Shown: positions 17,321 through 26,984, counted from the stretch's first letter. The stretch is 64,000 nt of DNA from CAYWKS01 sp964458935 (GCA_964458935.1 CAYWKS010000001.1:124001-188000); one strand, 5' to 3'. Translations and numbers: made by a program. The notes: a model not told the origin generated them from the sequence alone.

Positions 17321-17995
17321 TCAGGCGCGGCGACGGCGCAGGAGGGTGCCCGCACCCAGGGCGAGCAGCGTCAGCGACGCCGGCTCGGGGACCAGCGTGA
17401 CGCTGTCGATGGTGCCGGCGATGAAGATGGATTCGTCATCCCAGCTCATCGCGACCAGGGTGTCGTCGAGGACCTCGTCGAAGAATCCGGCGGCGCCGGC
17501 GAGCGAGGGCAGGGGCATGGCGGAGGAGAACACCAGGGCGCTGTCGTCCTCCAGTTCGAGGGAGAACGACGAGTCGGTCAGGGCCAGGCCGGCCACATCG
17601 GGGAAGCTGGTCGAATCACCCGAGGCCACGGTGAACACGTCATCGCCGGCCGGGTTGTTGTTGGAGATGCCGATCGACCCGCTCTTGCCGGGTGCGAGGT
17701 CGGCCAGGTACTTACCGTCTTCGTAGTCGAACTCCAGGTCGGTCAGGGCCGCATACGAGTACTTGAACGAGGAGACCATGGTTCCGGCGACCGAGGTGTC
17801 GTACTCGACGATGAGCTTGAAAGCGCCGTCGATCTCGAACGGCACGGCCGACGGGTCCGCGACCGAGCCGGAGATGAAGACGTCGAACAGGGTTCCTGTC
17901 ATCTCATAGCGGAGTTTATCGGCCTTGGCGGTGCCGACGGTACAGAAGACCAGCATCGTGGCCGTGATGCACGCATATCGCCAAGTGTTGCTCAT
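17321..17995 (-). CDS. PEP-CTERM sorting domain protein
   Basis: A 224-residue exported protein. The signal peptide is about residues 1-25 (ends GTAKA-D). The mature part is acidic and beta-rich, typical of small extracellular PEP-CTERM proteins. The C-terminus has the tripartite sorting signal: VPEPASL, a hydrophobic helix (TLLALGAGTLL) and a terminal RRRRA. Such proteins are processed by an exosortase and sent to the exterior or extracellular matrix. No exosortase gene is in this window. ATG at 17995 has a strong AAGGAGG 8 bases upstream. No specific enzymatic motif is seen. Confidence 0.85.
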   Translation of the reverse strand: MSNTWRYACITATMLVFCTVGTAKADKLRYEMTGTLFDVFISGSVADPSAVPFEIDGAFKLIVEYDTSVAGTMVSSFKYSYAALTDLEFDYEDGKYLADLAPGKSGSIGISNNNPAGDDVFTVASGDSTSFPDVAGLALTDSSFSLELEDDSALVFSSAMPLPSLAGAAGFFDEVLDDTLVAMSWDDESIFIAGTIDSVTLVPEPASLTLLALGAGTLLRRRRA

Positions 17996-18139
17996 CGCAT
18001 CGCCCTCCTTACAGGTTATCGACTGCCCGAAGACTCCCGTGTCCGAGGAGCTTACCCCACGGCATCCGATCTGTCAGATATTTTTTGCGCGGGTCGGCCG
18101 GGCGACCCGGTGTTGCAGGGCGCTGGCGGCGCGACCGGG

Positions 18140-19558
18140 CTAGCGCGGCGTCCGGGTGGGGCGCTGGGGGATGCGCCGCAGCACGGCCAAGCCGGCCAGC
18201 ATCACCGCGACGAGGATGAGCGCGCGGTAGAAGGCGCGATCGACCAGCCCGCCGGTCATGCGCTGCACATCGCCGAAGCGTTGGGCGAACTCATCGGACA
18301 GCAGGGTCTCGTGGGTGCGGTCGAGCAGCGTGGTGAGGCGTTCGGCGGCGTTGGCCGCTTCGACGGCCGCGTCGCGGATATCCTTGACGTCGAGCGGCTC
18401 GGTGGTGTCGCCGGGCGCGTAATCGAAGCGGGCCACGACGCGGTCCACGGCGTCGACGGTCTGGGTCAGCTCGTCGGCCAGTCGGGTGGAGGCCTCGATC
18501 GTCTGCCGCATCTGGTCGAAGACGGAGGCGAGTTGTCCCTGGCGGGCTTCGAGGTCGTCGAACAGCGCGGTGCGCTCGTCGGCCAATCGATCGAAGGTGA
18601 GGTCGACGGTCGCGCCCGCGGCGGACTGGAGGGAAGCGGCGGCTTGCCTGATCGCCTCGTTTCGCTCGGCCTGGACCTTGCGGAAGAGCAGCTCCCGCTC
18701 GCGGCGGAGGTCTTCGGGCAGTGTGTCGATCTGGTGCGCGACAGTGTCGCTGAGTTGACCGATGGCGTCGAACCCGGCGACGATCTTGCGCACCTCGGGC
18801 TGGTCGGCGAGCCGATAGGCGGTCAGCTCGGTCTGTTCGCCGAGGACGTAGGGATACCGCCCGGCGAACCAGATGACCCGCTCGCCCAGGAGTGTGGCGT
18901 CCTCGACGCGGGCGGTCGCCTCGCTGAGTTCCTTGAGCAGTCCGGAGGCCCGCCGCCGCGAGGCGCCCGAGGGCAGGCGTCGGGCGTCGGTGAAGTCGTC
19001 GAAGCGGACGAAGGCGACGACGGTGCGGTCGGGGTTGGCGTCGATCCAGTCGGCGATGATGTCGCGGAGGTCCTGCTCCTGTTCGTTGTTGAGCACGTGG
19101 CGGGCCATCCGCCAAAGCTCACGTTCGGCCTGCCTGAGGCGTTCGACGGTCCGCGCGCCGGTCGGCTGGTCGATGCCCGCCGGGATCCAGTGCTTCTCGA
19201 ACGCCCAGGTCTGCAGCGAGGCGAGCACCAGCAGGTCGAGCAGCGCGACGTCGGGATTCGGCCCGGTCGCGATGTCGATGGAGGCGCCGACGCCATTCCG
19301 CAGGAACGAAGCGGTCAGCCAGCGTGCCCGGGGGTCGTTGCGGGCCTCGGCGGCGACGAGGTAGATCGCTTCGCCGAGCGAGGCGATGTAGTCGTCGGCC
19401 ATCTCCATGACGCGGGCCTGGACGTCGAGCTCGTCGAGCTGCCGGGACGGCAGCCCCCGGGTCGAGCCGGTCGTCTGCGGGTGCGATGCGCACGAGCCGA
19501 TCAACAGGACGGCCAGCAGCGACCCCACCACCGCAGCGGCCTTGCGTGTCTGCCTCAT
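18140..19558 (-). CDS. Lipoprotein with long coiled coil and C-terminal membrane helix
   Basis: A 472-residue protein with a lipoprotein signal (hydrophobic core 8-20, lipobox LIGSC, Cys23) and, unusually, a second hydrophobic segment near the C-terminus (about residues 442-460, ALILVAVMLAGLAVL) followed by a basic tail. Between them are long charged helices (about 250-420) with coiled-coil character, such as ERNEAIRQAAASLQ and DDLEARQGQLASVFDQM. This predicts a protein held by lipid at one end and by a transmembrane helix at the other, perhaps spanning the periplasm. ATG at 19558 is chosen over 19594 because GGAGG lies 6 bases upstream. No family recognised. Confidence 0.75.
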   Translation of the reverse strand: MRQTRKAAAVVGSLLAVLLIGSCASHPQTTGSTRGLPSRQLDELDVQARVMEMADDYIASLGEAIYLVAAEARNDPRARWLTASFLRNGVGASIDIATGPNPDVALLDLLVLASLQTWAFEKHWIPAGIDQPTGARTVERLRQAERELWRMARHVLNNEQEQDLRDIIADWIDANPDRTVVAFVRFDDFTDARRLPSGASRRRASGLLKELSEATARVEDATLLGERVIWFAGRYPYVLGEQTELTAYRLADQPEVRKIVAGFDAIGQLSDTVAHQIDTLPEDLRRERELLFRKVQAERNEAIRQAAASLQSAAGATVDLTFDRLADERTALFDDLEARQGQLASVFDQMRQTIEASTRLADELTQTVDAVDRVVARFDYAPGDTTEPLDVKDIRDAAVEAANAAERLTTLLDRTHETLLSDEFAQRFGDVQRMTGGLVDRAFYRALILVAVMLAGLAVLRRIPQRPTRTPR

Positions 19559-19714
19559 CGTGGTCCTCCAGGCGACAGGGAAGTTGCCGATCACGTCGCG
19601 GGTTTGCGTGCGAAGGGGACGGCATAGTTTATCGCGCCTGGGGGGCGGGGTCGGCGAACGATCTGTCGCCTGGTGCGGAGGCGGCGGGGATGGCGACGCG
19701 GGAGCAGCGGCGGG

Positions 19715-21202
19715 CTACTCGGCGTCGCGCACGCGGTCGTACTCGGGGTTGACGGCCTTGTCACCCCAGCGATCGAGGACGGCCTTGAGCGCGGCGTCAG
19801 ATTCGGGGAAGCGGCCGCGGTCGTCGGTCTCGACGATCCATCGGTCGAGGATCGTGCGGAGTTCGCCGAGCGCCTGGGCGTGGTCGCGGCGGGCGGAGTG
19901 GACGAGGTTGTTCGTCTCGTGGGGGTCGGCTTGCAGGTCGTAGAGCTCTTCGGCGGGCCGCTGGTCGCCGGCGAAGCGGGCCTGCACCTCGTTCAGCTCG
20001 CCGTTGCGGTGCATCTCGCGGAGCACCTGCATGTACTTGTGGCCGTCGCGGTACTGCGGCTGCAGGTAGGGGCGGTCGGTCATGAAGTTGCGGATGTACT
20101 TGTAGCGATCGGTGACCACGGCGCGGATGCGGTCGATGGTATAGTCGCACCGGTCGCGCGCGGCGACGACGAAGTCGCGATGGTAGTCGTCGGCGAACAG
20201 GTCGCGGCCTTGCATGTGGCGCGGGACATCGATGCCCGCCATCGCCAGGGACGTGGCGCCCAGGTCGATCCCGCTGACCAGGTCGGTGCGGACCCGGTCC
20301 CGCGGCACGCCGGGCCCGGCGATGATCAGCGGCACGCGGATCCCGCCTTCGTAGAGGTACTGCTTGTGCCGGGGCAGGAGCATCCCGTGGTCGGTGAAGA
20401 AGAAGATGACGGTGCTTTCGTACAGCCCGTCACGCTTCAGGGCGTCGACGATCTCGCCGAGGACCTGGTCCATCTTGAGGATGGTGTCGTAGTGATGGGC
20501 GATCTCGCGTCGATAGACGGGGTGGTCGGGGTAATAGGGCGGGACGTGGACGTCGGCGGGATCGACGCGGCGGGGTGCGTCGCCGCGCTTGCCGCCGCGG
20601 AGCTGGATCTGGCCGAAGAACGGCTGGTTCTCGCCGCGGCCGGTCCATTCGCTGCCGTCGCGTGCGCCCTTGAAGCCCATGCGCGGGTTGAAGTGGTCGT
20701 AGAGGATTTCCTTGCGGTAGACGAAGTTGTAGTGGAACTTGCCTTCGTTGAAGGTGTAGTAGCCGGCGTGGCGGAAGACCTCGGGGATGGTTCGGACGCC
20801 GAGGTGGTTGGGCTGCCAGTGCTCGAACTGCTTGCCGCGCCAGACGCGGAAGGAGCTGTAGTGTTCGTGGGCGCCGATGGTGGTCTGGTACATGCTGGTG
20901 ATGACGGCGGACCGGGTGGGGCTGCACACGCCGGCGGGCATGTAGGCGCGGTCGAACCGCACGCCGCGGCCGGCCAGCGCGTCGATGTTGACGGTCTGGA
21001 TGGTCGGGTCGCCGTAGCAGCTCATCCAGGGGTTGGCGTCCTCGAGGTAGACCCAGAGGATGTTGGGGTGCTGCCGGGGGTCGACGGTGGGCTTGGGGGC
21101 GTTGTCGCTGTCCGCCGCCGCGGCCGGGGCGGGCAGCAGGGCCAGCGCCACCCACGCGACGAGGCACGGGCGGCGGACGGGAAGACACAGGCGTTGGAGC
21201 AT
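19715..21202 (-). CDS. Sulfatase (formylglycine-dependent, S1 type)
   Basis: A 495-residue exported sulfatase with a signal peptide (about residues 1-30, ends AAAA-D). The catalytic motif CSPTRS (Cys93) would be converted to formylglycine by the sulfatase-maturing system. Metal ligands are visible in NILWVYLEDANP and FFFTDHGML; substrate-site residues in GGIRVPLIIAGPG and the C-terminal ELYDLQADPHETNNL segment, common to arylsulfatase-A-like enzymes. Substrates in this group are sulfate esters on polysaccharides. ATG at 21202 has GGAGG 8 bases upstream. It follows the GH95 fucosidase by 133 bases on the same strand, which suggests joint action on a sulfated fucose-containing glycan. Confidence 0.93.
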   Translation of the reverse strand: MLQRLCLPVRRPCLVAWVALALLPAPAAAADSDNAPKPTVDPRQHPNILWVYLEDANPWMSCYGDPTIQTVNIDALAGRGVRFDRAYMPAGVCSPTRSAVITSMYQTTIGAHEHYSSFRVWRGKQFEHWQPNHLGVRTIPEVFRHAGYYTFNEGKFHYNFVYRKEILYDHFNPRMGFKGARDGSEWTGRGENQPFFGQIQLRGGKRGDAPRRVDPADVHVPPYYPDHPVYRREIAHHYDTILKMDQVLGEIVDALKRDGLYESTVIFFFTDHGMLLPRHKQYLYEGGIRVPLIIAGPGVPRDRVRTDLVSGIDLGATSLAMAGIDVPRHMQGRDLFADDYHRDFVVAARDRCDYTIDRIRAVVTDRYKYIRNFMTDRPYLQPQYRDGHKYMQVLREMHRNGELNEVQARFAGDQRPAEELYDLQADPHETNNLVHSARRDHAQALGELRTILDRWIVETDDRGRFPESDAALKAVLDRWGDKAVNPEYDRVRDAE

Positions 21203-21335
21203 GGTGAGAACCTCCGATGGGGCGAGCCGGCCGCGGACGGTGCAGAGCAGCGCCGCCTCGCGGCCGCGGCGTTGTTGGCCAAGACGATCGGCCAACCCGG
21301 CGCGGTTCATCCTACGGGATCGGGGCGGCGACGGC

Positions 21336-23762
21336 TCACGGGAAGTTGAGGACGGTCATCTCGCCCGCGCGGCCGTCGAAGCGAAGCCCGCGGTGGCGCG
21401 GCGTCTGGCCGGTCGCGGGCTTGAGCACGATCGGCCCGTCGCGGTCGGGGATGAGGGTGACCTCGACGAGGCGGCCGCCCCGCCACGTCATGCCGACCGT
21501 CACCCCGCCGCGGGCGCGGAGGCCGGTGACCTTGCCGCTCGGCCAGGCCTCGGGCAGCGCCGGCAGCAGTTCGATCAGGTACGGGCCGGTCGGGCCGCCG
21601 GTCTGCACGTGCGACTGGAGCAGCATCTCGGCGATCCCCGCGGTCGCGCCGAAGTTGCCGTCGATCTGGAACGGCGGGTGGGCGTCGAAGAGGTTGGGAT
21701 AGGTCGACTTGTCCAGCAGTTGGAGCAGGTGGTGGTGGGCCGCCCCGCCGTCGTGGAATCGCGCGAAGAAGTTGATGATCCACGCGCGGCTCCAGCCGGT
21801 GTGACCCCCGCCGTGCTCGAGCCGATAGGCGATGGACTTGCGGGCGGCGGCGACCATCTGCGGGTTGTCGGTGTTGTTGTACTGTCGGCCCGGGTGCAGC
21901 GCGAACAGGTGGGAGATGTGGCGGTGGCCCGGGTCCGGCTCCTGGAAGGGCTTGATCCATTCCATCAGTCGGCCGTCGGTGCCGACCTTCGGCTCGTAGA
22001 GGTTCGCCTGCGCCTCACGCACCCGCTCGACGAAGTCGTCGTCGATGCCGAGCACGGCGGCGGCGTCGAGGGTGTTGGCGAACACGTCCCAGACGATCTG
22101 CTGTCCCATGGTCGCGCCCATGGAGACGGTGTAGTTCTTGCCGTCGGGGCCGCGGTAACGGTTCTCCGGCGAGGTCTCCAGGCCGACCACCAGCTCGCCC
22201 GTGTCGGGATGCGCGACGAGGTAGTCGAGGTAGAACAGCGCCGCATCCTTGAGGATCGGGTAGGCGCGTTCGCGGAGGAACCGCGTATCGCCGTTGAAGC
22301 GGTAATGGGTCATGAGATGCTGCGAGCACCAGCCCAACCCGTGCGGCCAGAGGCCGTACTGCAACTTGCCGAACGGGACGGCAAACGCCCACGCGTCGGA
22401 CGTGTGGCCCGCCAGCGCGCCGCGGGCGCCGTAGCCGAGGTCCGCCGCCTCACGCCCCGCCGGGATCAGCGTCCGCACGTAGTCGAACAGCGGCCGGTGG
22501 CACTCGCCGAGGTTGGTCGGCTCGGCGGGCCAGTAGTTCATCTGGAGGTTGATGTTGACATGGTAGTCGCTGTTCCACGGCGCCTTGAGGTGGTCGTTCC
22601 ACAGGCCCTGGAGGTTGGCCGGCATCGTGCCCGGGCGCGACGAGCCGATCAGCAGGTACCGACCGTACTGGAAGTACAGCGCCGCCAGCGCCGGGTCGTC
22701 CGCGCCGCGCCGGACGGCTTCGAGCCGCTGGTCCGTGGGCAGGCGCGAGCGGTCGTGGCCGCCCAGGTCGAGCGCGCACCGGCGGAACAGGCGCTGGTGT
22801 TCGGCCACGTGCCGCCGCCGCAATGTCTCGACCGCGGCGGCGCTGACGCGGTCGAGTTGCTCGCCGAGCGCCCCGCCGAACTCGCCGCGCGGCGGGTCGA
22901 GGGTCTTCATCGGGTCGGCACGATCGAAGTCGGTCGCGGCGACGAGGTAGAGCGTCACCGCGTCGGCGCCGTTCACGCTAAGCCGCGGCTCGCCGTTCAC
23001 GGTCCCGCGGTGCACCGCGCCGCCTTCGGCGTCGACGTGGAGCAGCGCCTTGAACCGCACGCCGTGGTGCTCGTCGCCGTGCATGGCCTGGCCGGTCATC
23101 AGCAGCCGGTCCTCGCCGACCACCCGCGTCGTCGCATCTTGCGGGCGATCCAGGGCCACGCTCAGCGTCTGCAGGCCGGGCTTGGCGGCGGTCAGCCGCA
23201 CCACCAACACGTCATCGGCCGCGCTGGCGAACACCTCGCGGACGTGGGTCACGCCGTCGGCCTGGAACGTGGTGCGGGCGACGGCGGTGTCGAGGTCCAG
23301 CTCCCGCCGATAGTCGTGCACGGACTCGGGCAGGTCGAACACCAGCCGCAGATCGCCCAGGGTCTGGTAGCTGCGCGGCGTGATGCGGTGGGCCATTCGG
23401 CCGGCGACCCGGGCGTGAGCTTGAGCGTAGTCGCCGGCGAACCACGCCCGCCGCGCCTCGTCCATCGCCTGCTTGAATCCGGGCCGGGGCCGGGGCACCG
23501 GCGGGCCCGCCCACACGGTGTCCTCGTTGAGCTGCAATCGCTCCTCCTGCGCCCCGCCGAACACCATCGCCCCCAGACGCCCGTTGCCCACCGGCAGCGC
23601 CTCGACCCACTCGTCCGCCGGCTGGTCGTACCGCATGACGTACGCGAGCGCGGGCTCGGCCCATGCCGCCGTCGCCCCCGCCACGGCCATGCAGACCCAT
23701 GCCGCCACCGTCGCCACGGCCCGATTGATTCGCCGACCGTCGGTGTGCTGGCCTGATGACAT
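21336..23762 (-). CDS. GH95 family alpha-L-fucosidase
   Basis: An 808-residue exported glycoside hydrolase (signal peptide about 1-35, ends AAWA-EP), length typical for GH95. The N-terminal beta-sandwich has WVEALPVGNGRLGAMVFGG and LQLNEDTVWAG. The (alpha/alpha)6 barrel has NINLQMNYWPAEPTNL (the two catalytic-site Asn), SPENR with Glu533 as the probable general acid, and IDGNFGATAGIAEML with Asp701, which with the Asn residues activates water in characterised GH95 enzymes. It should release alpha-1,2-linked L-fucose (or L-galactose) by inversion. ATG at 23762 follows AAGGA; a TACAGT -10-like element lies further upstream. Probably in one operon with the sulfatase downstream. Confidence 0.93.
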   Translation of the reverse strand: MSSGQHTDGRRINRAVATVAAWVCMAVAGATAAWAEPALAYVMRYDQPADEWVEALPVGNGRLGAMVFGGAQEERLQLNEDTVWAGPPVPRPRPGFKQAMDEARRAWFAGDYAQAHARVAGRMAHRITPRSYQTLGDLRLVFDLPESVHDYRRELDLDTAVARTTFQADGVTHVREVFASAADDVLVVRLTAAKPGLQTLSVALDRPQDATTRVVGEDRLLMTGQAMHGDEHHGVRFKALLHVDAEGGAVHRGTVNGEPRLSVNGADAVTLYLVAATDFDRADPMKTLDPPRGEFGGALGEQLDRVSAAAVETLRRRHVAEHQRLFRRCALDLGGHDRSRLPTDQRLEAVRRGADDPALAALYFQYGRYLLIGSSRPGTMPANLQGLWNDHLKAPWNSDYHVNINLQMNYWPAEPTNLGECHRPLFDYVRTLIPAGREAADLGYGARGALAGHTSDAWAFAVPFGKLQYGLWPHGLGWCSQHLMTHYRFNGDTRFLRERAYPILKDAALFYLDYLVAHPDTGELVVGLETSPENRYRGPDGKNYTVSMGATMGQQIVWDVFANTLDAAAVLGIDDDFVERVREAQANLYEPKVGTDGRLMEWIKPFQEPDPGHRHISHLFALHPGRQYNNTDNPQMVAAARKSIAYRLEHGGGHTGWSRAWIINFFARFHDGGAAHHHLLQLLDKSTYPNLFDAHPPFQIDGNFGATAGIAEMLLQSHVQTGGPTGPYLIELLPALPEAWPSGKVTGLRARGGVTVGMTWRGGRLVEVTLIPDRDGPIVLKPATGQTPRHRGLRFDGRAGEMTVLNFP

Positions 23763-23885
23763 GTGCGATCCTTTCCGGTGATGGGGCTCGGCCGAGGCGA
23801 CTGTACCGGTGGCCGATGCGCGATTCAATCCGCGGCGGCCCCGTGAGGCGTTGTGCGGCCCGAGGCGTTGGGGGATCATGAAGGC

Positions 23886-25517
23886 ATGGGTGTACACGAC
23901 CCGGACGCGATCGAAGCGGCGGAGCGGCCCGCGGGCGACGCGGCGTGGTGGTGGCACCTGGTCGCGGTCGCGGGGCTGATCGGGCTGCTGGCCGTGGGCG
24001 GATACCTGCGGAGCGTCGACCTGGCCGAACGCCCGCTGTGGGGCGACGAGGCGTACAGTTGGTGGGTCGCCGAGCCACAGGATTTCGGGGCGATGGCGCG
24101 TCACGTCACGCGCGAGCCGCACCATCCACCGGGGTCGTTCATGGCGATCGCGCTGTCCATGCAGGCCTTCGACACCGACGCGGAATGGGCGGTGCGGCTG
24201 CCGTCGCTGGCGGCGGGCACGGCGGCGGTGGTCGCGGCGTATGCCCTGGGGGCCGCGGTCGGCGGGCCGCTGATCGCATTCGCCGTGGCGGCGTTCGCCG
24301 CGCTGGACCCGCTGCTCATCCAGCAGAGCCAGCAGGCGCGGATGTTCGCGATGTTCTGCCTGACGCAAACTCTCGCCATGGCGCTGGGCGTGGGGCTGTT
24401 CCGCCGGCCGCGAGCCGGGCCCTGGCCCTGGGCGCTGCTCGGGGTGGTGCTCGCCGCGGGGTTGTGGCTGAGCTACCTGGCGGCGGTGGTGTGGGTCGGC
24501 CTGGTCATCGGCGCGGTGTGCCTGATCCCGGCGCTGGCGCGGCGGCCGCTCGACCGGCCGGACCTGGGCCGGCCGCTCGCCCCGGCCGCGTCGGGGTTCG
24601 CGCTGGCGATGGTCTTCGCCGCGGGGTTGTCGTACCTGTCGATCGTGTCGCTGGTCGAGTACGCCGCGGCGGGCGCGGACCGGGCCCGGGTGATGACCTA
24701 CGCCGAGTCGGCGGCGGAGTGTTTCGACACGCTGATCCACCTGTACGGCCCGGTGTGGGTGAGCGTGCCGTGGATCGTGGCCGGCGTCGCGGGGTGGGTC
24801 GTGCTGTGCCGGCGGCACGCGGTGGCCGCGGGCGTGATCGTGCCCCTGTCGCTCGTGGCGTTGGCGATCCCGATCGAGGTCCGCACGGGCTACCACTTCA
24901 GCGCCCCGCGATTCTTCATGGCCGCCCTGCCGGGCCTGTGGCTGGGGGCGGCGGTGCTGACGATGAGCGGGCGGCGGCCGGCGACGCGCGGGGCCGGCGC
25001 CGCGGCGCTCGTCGGGCTGCTCACGCTGGCGGTGTTCGGCCACACCACGGTCAACGACGCCTGGCCGGAGTATGTCATGACCGGCCGGATCGCCCGCACC
25101 CTGCACGGCCAGACCGACGTGGGCGACGGCGTGGAAGCGTACCCCACGTGGAACGAGTCGGTGGTGCTGTACTACCGGCTGCCGATCTCGCCGCGGTCGC
25201 GGTTTCTGGAGGACGACGCCTGGCCGCTGGGCGTCGCGTCGGTCATCGACGACACGCCGGGCGACTGGTACGTGTTGTGCGGCCACCAGCGGACGGCGGA
25301 CGTGCTGGCGCGGACGCGTGCGCACGTCGCCCGCGCGATCGCCGCGGCGCGGGGCCGGCCCGCGACCGACGCCGAGCTCGCGCCCCTGCAACTCGGCCGG
25401 GTCGGCGTCTATCGCCTGTCCGCCGAACGGACCGATGCCTGGTTCACCGACCGCGACCACCCCGGGCTCGAGGCGATCCCGTGGCAGCGGCTCGATCCGC
25501 CCACGGCGGACCGGTAG
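23886..25517 (+). CDS. GT39/ArnT-like membrane glycosyltransferase
   Basis: A 543-residue integral membrane protein with about ten hydrophobic spans. The first periplasmic loop after span 1 has LAERPLWGDEAYSWW, which carries the acidic residue typical of GT-C enzymes of the GT39/ArnT type, followed by HHPPGSF (the PPL-like loop). A hydrophobic DPLLIQQSQQARMFAMF segment further fits the family. Such enzymes transfer sugars from polyprenyl-phosphate donors to lipids or proteins outside the cytoplasmic membrane. The C-terminal 150 residues are soluble. ATG at 23886 is preferred over an in-frame GTG at 23853. It stands alone, divergent from GH95. Confidence 0.8.
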   Translation: MGVHDPDAIEAAERPAGDAAWWWHLVAVAGLIGLLAVGGYLRSVDLAERPLWGDEAYSWWVAEPQDFGAMARHVTREPHHPPGSFMAIALSMQAFDTDAEWAVRLPSLAAGTAAVVAAYALGAAVGGPLIAFAVAAFAALDPLLIQQSQQARMFAMFCLTQTLAMALGVGLFRRPRAGPWPWALLGVVLAAGLWLSYLAAVVWVGLVIGAVCLIPALARRPLDRPDLGRPLAPAASGFALAMVFAAGLSYLSIVSLVEYAAAGADRARVMTYAESAAECFDTLIHLYGPVWVSVPWIVAGVAGWVVLCRRHAVAAGVIVPLSLVALAIPIEVRTGYHFSAPRFFMAALPGLWLGAAVLTMSGRRPATRGAGAAALVGLLTLAVFGHTTVNDAWPEYVMTGRIARTLHGQTDVGDGVEAYPTWNESVVLYYRLPISPRSRFLEDDAWPLGVASVIDDTPGDWYVLCGHQRTADVLARTRAHVARAIAAARGRPATDAELAPLQLGRVGVYRLSAERTDAWFTDRDHPGLEAIPWQRLDPPTADR

Positions 25518-25533
25518 CGGTGCGGGGCCGTCG

Positions 25534-25555
25534 GCGACCGGCGCGATGGTCGCCG
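25534..25555. terminator. Possible shared hairpin between convergent genes
   Basis: A perfect 7-base stem GGCGACC/GGTCGCC around an 8-base loop lies between the stops of the GT39-like gene and der. It has no T-tract on either side, so it is only a weak terminator candidate. Confidence 0.3.
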
Positions 25556-25577
25556 CCCGTCGGGCCGGTGCGGCGGC

Positions 25578-26972
25578 TCACGCCTCGGCGATGGGCTGGG
25601 CGCGGGGGTCGTCGGCGCGGCGGCGGCGGCCCCGCAGCACCAGCTTGATCGGCACCTCCTCGAACGGCAGCATCTCCCGGAAGTTGTTGATCATGTAACG
25701 CTGGTACTGGTCGGTGAACAGGTCCGGGTCATTGACGAACAGCACGATGGTCGGGGGGTTGGCGTCGACCTGGGTGACGTAGTAGACCTTGGCGCGGGCG
25801 CCGAGCTTGCTGGACGGGCCACGCGCTTCGAGGACCCGCCGGACCGCCTGGTTGAGCTCGCCGGTCCCGACCCGCGCCGACGACTGCTCATACAGCTTCA
25901 CCGCGGTGAGCATGGCGTCGGCCACGTAGTCGTTGTGCAGCGCGGACGTGAAGATGATCGGCGCGTAGTCCAGCCCCCGCAGCATGTCGGCGATGTAGTC
26001 GAGGTAGTCGTCGGTCGTCCGCTGCTCCTCGGCGAGGTCCCACTTGTTGATCACGATCACGCAGGGCTTGAAGTGCTCCTGGATGTGCTGGGAGAGCTTC
26101 TTGTCGACCTGACTGATCGGGGCCGTCGCGTCGACCAGGAGCATGACCACGTCGGCCCGGCGGATCGACCGCAGCGTGCGGTGCAGCGAGTAGTACTCCA
26201 CGTCGTCCTCGACGCTCTTGCGCTTGCGGGCGCCGGCGGTGTCGATCGCGGTGAAGGTGTGCCCGTCGAGCTGGAAGCGGACGTCGACGCTGTCGCGGGT
26301 CGTGCCGGGCAGCTCGTTGGCGATCACCCGGTCGCTGCCGGCCAGGGCGTTGACGAACGTGCTCTTGCCCGCGTTCCGCTTGCCGACGATCGCGACGAGC
26401 ATCTCCGATTGCAGCGGCGGTGTCGGGTCGGCGTCCCAGTCGATCCGCGCGGCGACGGCCTCGACGAAGTCCCACTTGCCCCGGCCGCTGATCGCGCTGA
26501 CGGTGACCGGCTCGCCGAAGCCCAGCCGCGTCGCCTCCAGCGCCTCGGGCTCGTGCTTCTCGTCGTCGACCTTGTTGACCACGAGCAGGATGGGCACGTG
26601 CTTCGCCGCACGCCGCCGCAGCAATTGCGCGACCTGTTCGTCCAGCGGGGTCAGCCCCGACTGGGCGTCGAGGACGAAGACGATGAGCTGGGCCTCGTCG
26701 ACCGCCAGCCCGATCTGCCGCTCGATGTCCTCGGTGAGCACGTGGTAGGTGTCGTCCTCGGAGTAGACGCCGAAACCGCCGGTGTCGATGACCTCGCACC
26801 AGCGGGCGGGCCCGCCCTTGGTCTCGGGGGGTAGCTCGAGATCGCAACTGACCCGGTCGCGCGTCACGCCGGGCACCGCGTCGACGATAGACACACGCCG
26901 GCCGGCCAGCAGGTTCAGCAGGCTACTCTTGCCCACGTTGGGCCGACCGACAATGGCTACCTTGGGGAGCAT
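25578..26972 (-). CDS. der: Ribosome biogenesis GTPase Der (EngA)
   Basis: Der is an essential double-GTPase needed for 50S subunit maturation. The 464 residues match the family. First G domain: GRPNVGKSS, a PGVTRDR switch, DTGGFG and NKVD. Second G domain (from about 195): GKRNAGKST, LPGTTRDS, DTAGARKRKS and NKWD. A C-terminal KH-like domain follows and ends with a basic RGRRRR tail. ATG at 26972 is the start giving the canonical N-terminus; it has no Shine-Dalgarno but a TACCAT -10 element 6 bases upstream, so the transcript may be leaderless. It lies 40 bases downstream of tsaB. Confidence 0.96.
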   Translation of the reverse strand: MLPKVAIVGRPNVGKSSLLNLLAGRRVSIVDAVPGVTRDRVSCDLELPPETKGGPARWCEVIDTGGFGVYSEDDTYHVLTEDIERQIGLAVDEAQLIVFVLDAQSGLTPLDEQVAQLLRRRAAKHVPILLVVNKVDDEKHEPEALEATRLGFGEPVTVSAISGRGKWDFVEAVAARIDWDADPTPPLQSEMLVAIVGKRNAGKSTFVNALAGSDRVIANELPGTTRDSVDVRFQLDGHTFTAIDTAGARKRKSVEDDVEYYSLHRTLRSIRRADVVMLLVDATAPISQVDKKLSQHIQEHFKPCVIVINKWDLAEEQRTTDDYLDYIADMLRGLDYAPIIFTSALHNDYVADAMLTAVKLYEQSSARVGTGELNQAVRRVLEARGPSSKLGARAKVYYVTQVDANPPTIVLFVNDPDLFTDQYQRYMINNFREMLPFEEVPIKLVLRGRRRRADDPRAQPIAEA

Positions 26973-26978
26973 GGCGTC

Positions 26979-26984
26979 ATGGTA
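26979..26984 (-). promoter_or_regulatory. -10 element of der (leaderless-type position)
   Basis: TACCAT on the minus strand, 6 bases before the ATG of der. No clear -35 hexamer and no Shine-Dalgarno. This spacing would place the transcript start at or next to the start codon. Confidence 0.4.

Noticed and set aside
21060..23756. Long plus-strand open frame opposite GH95 and sulfatase
   Set aside because: Shadow frame; the minus strand carries full-length GH95 and sulfatase signatures.
23763..25460. Minus-strand extension of the GH95 frame upstream of 23762
   Set aside because: It overlaps the GT39-like gene in antisense and lacks domains; the ATG at 23762 has a binding site and signal peptide.
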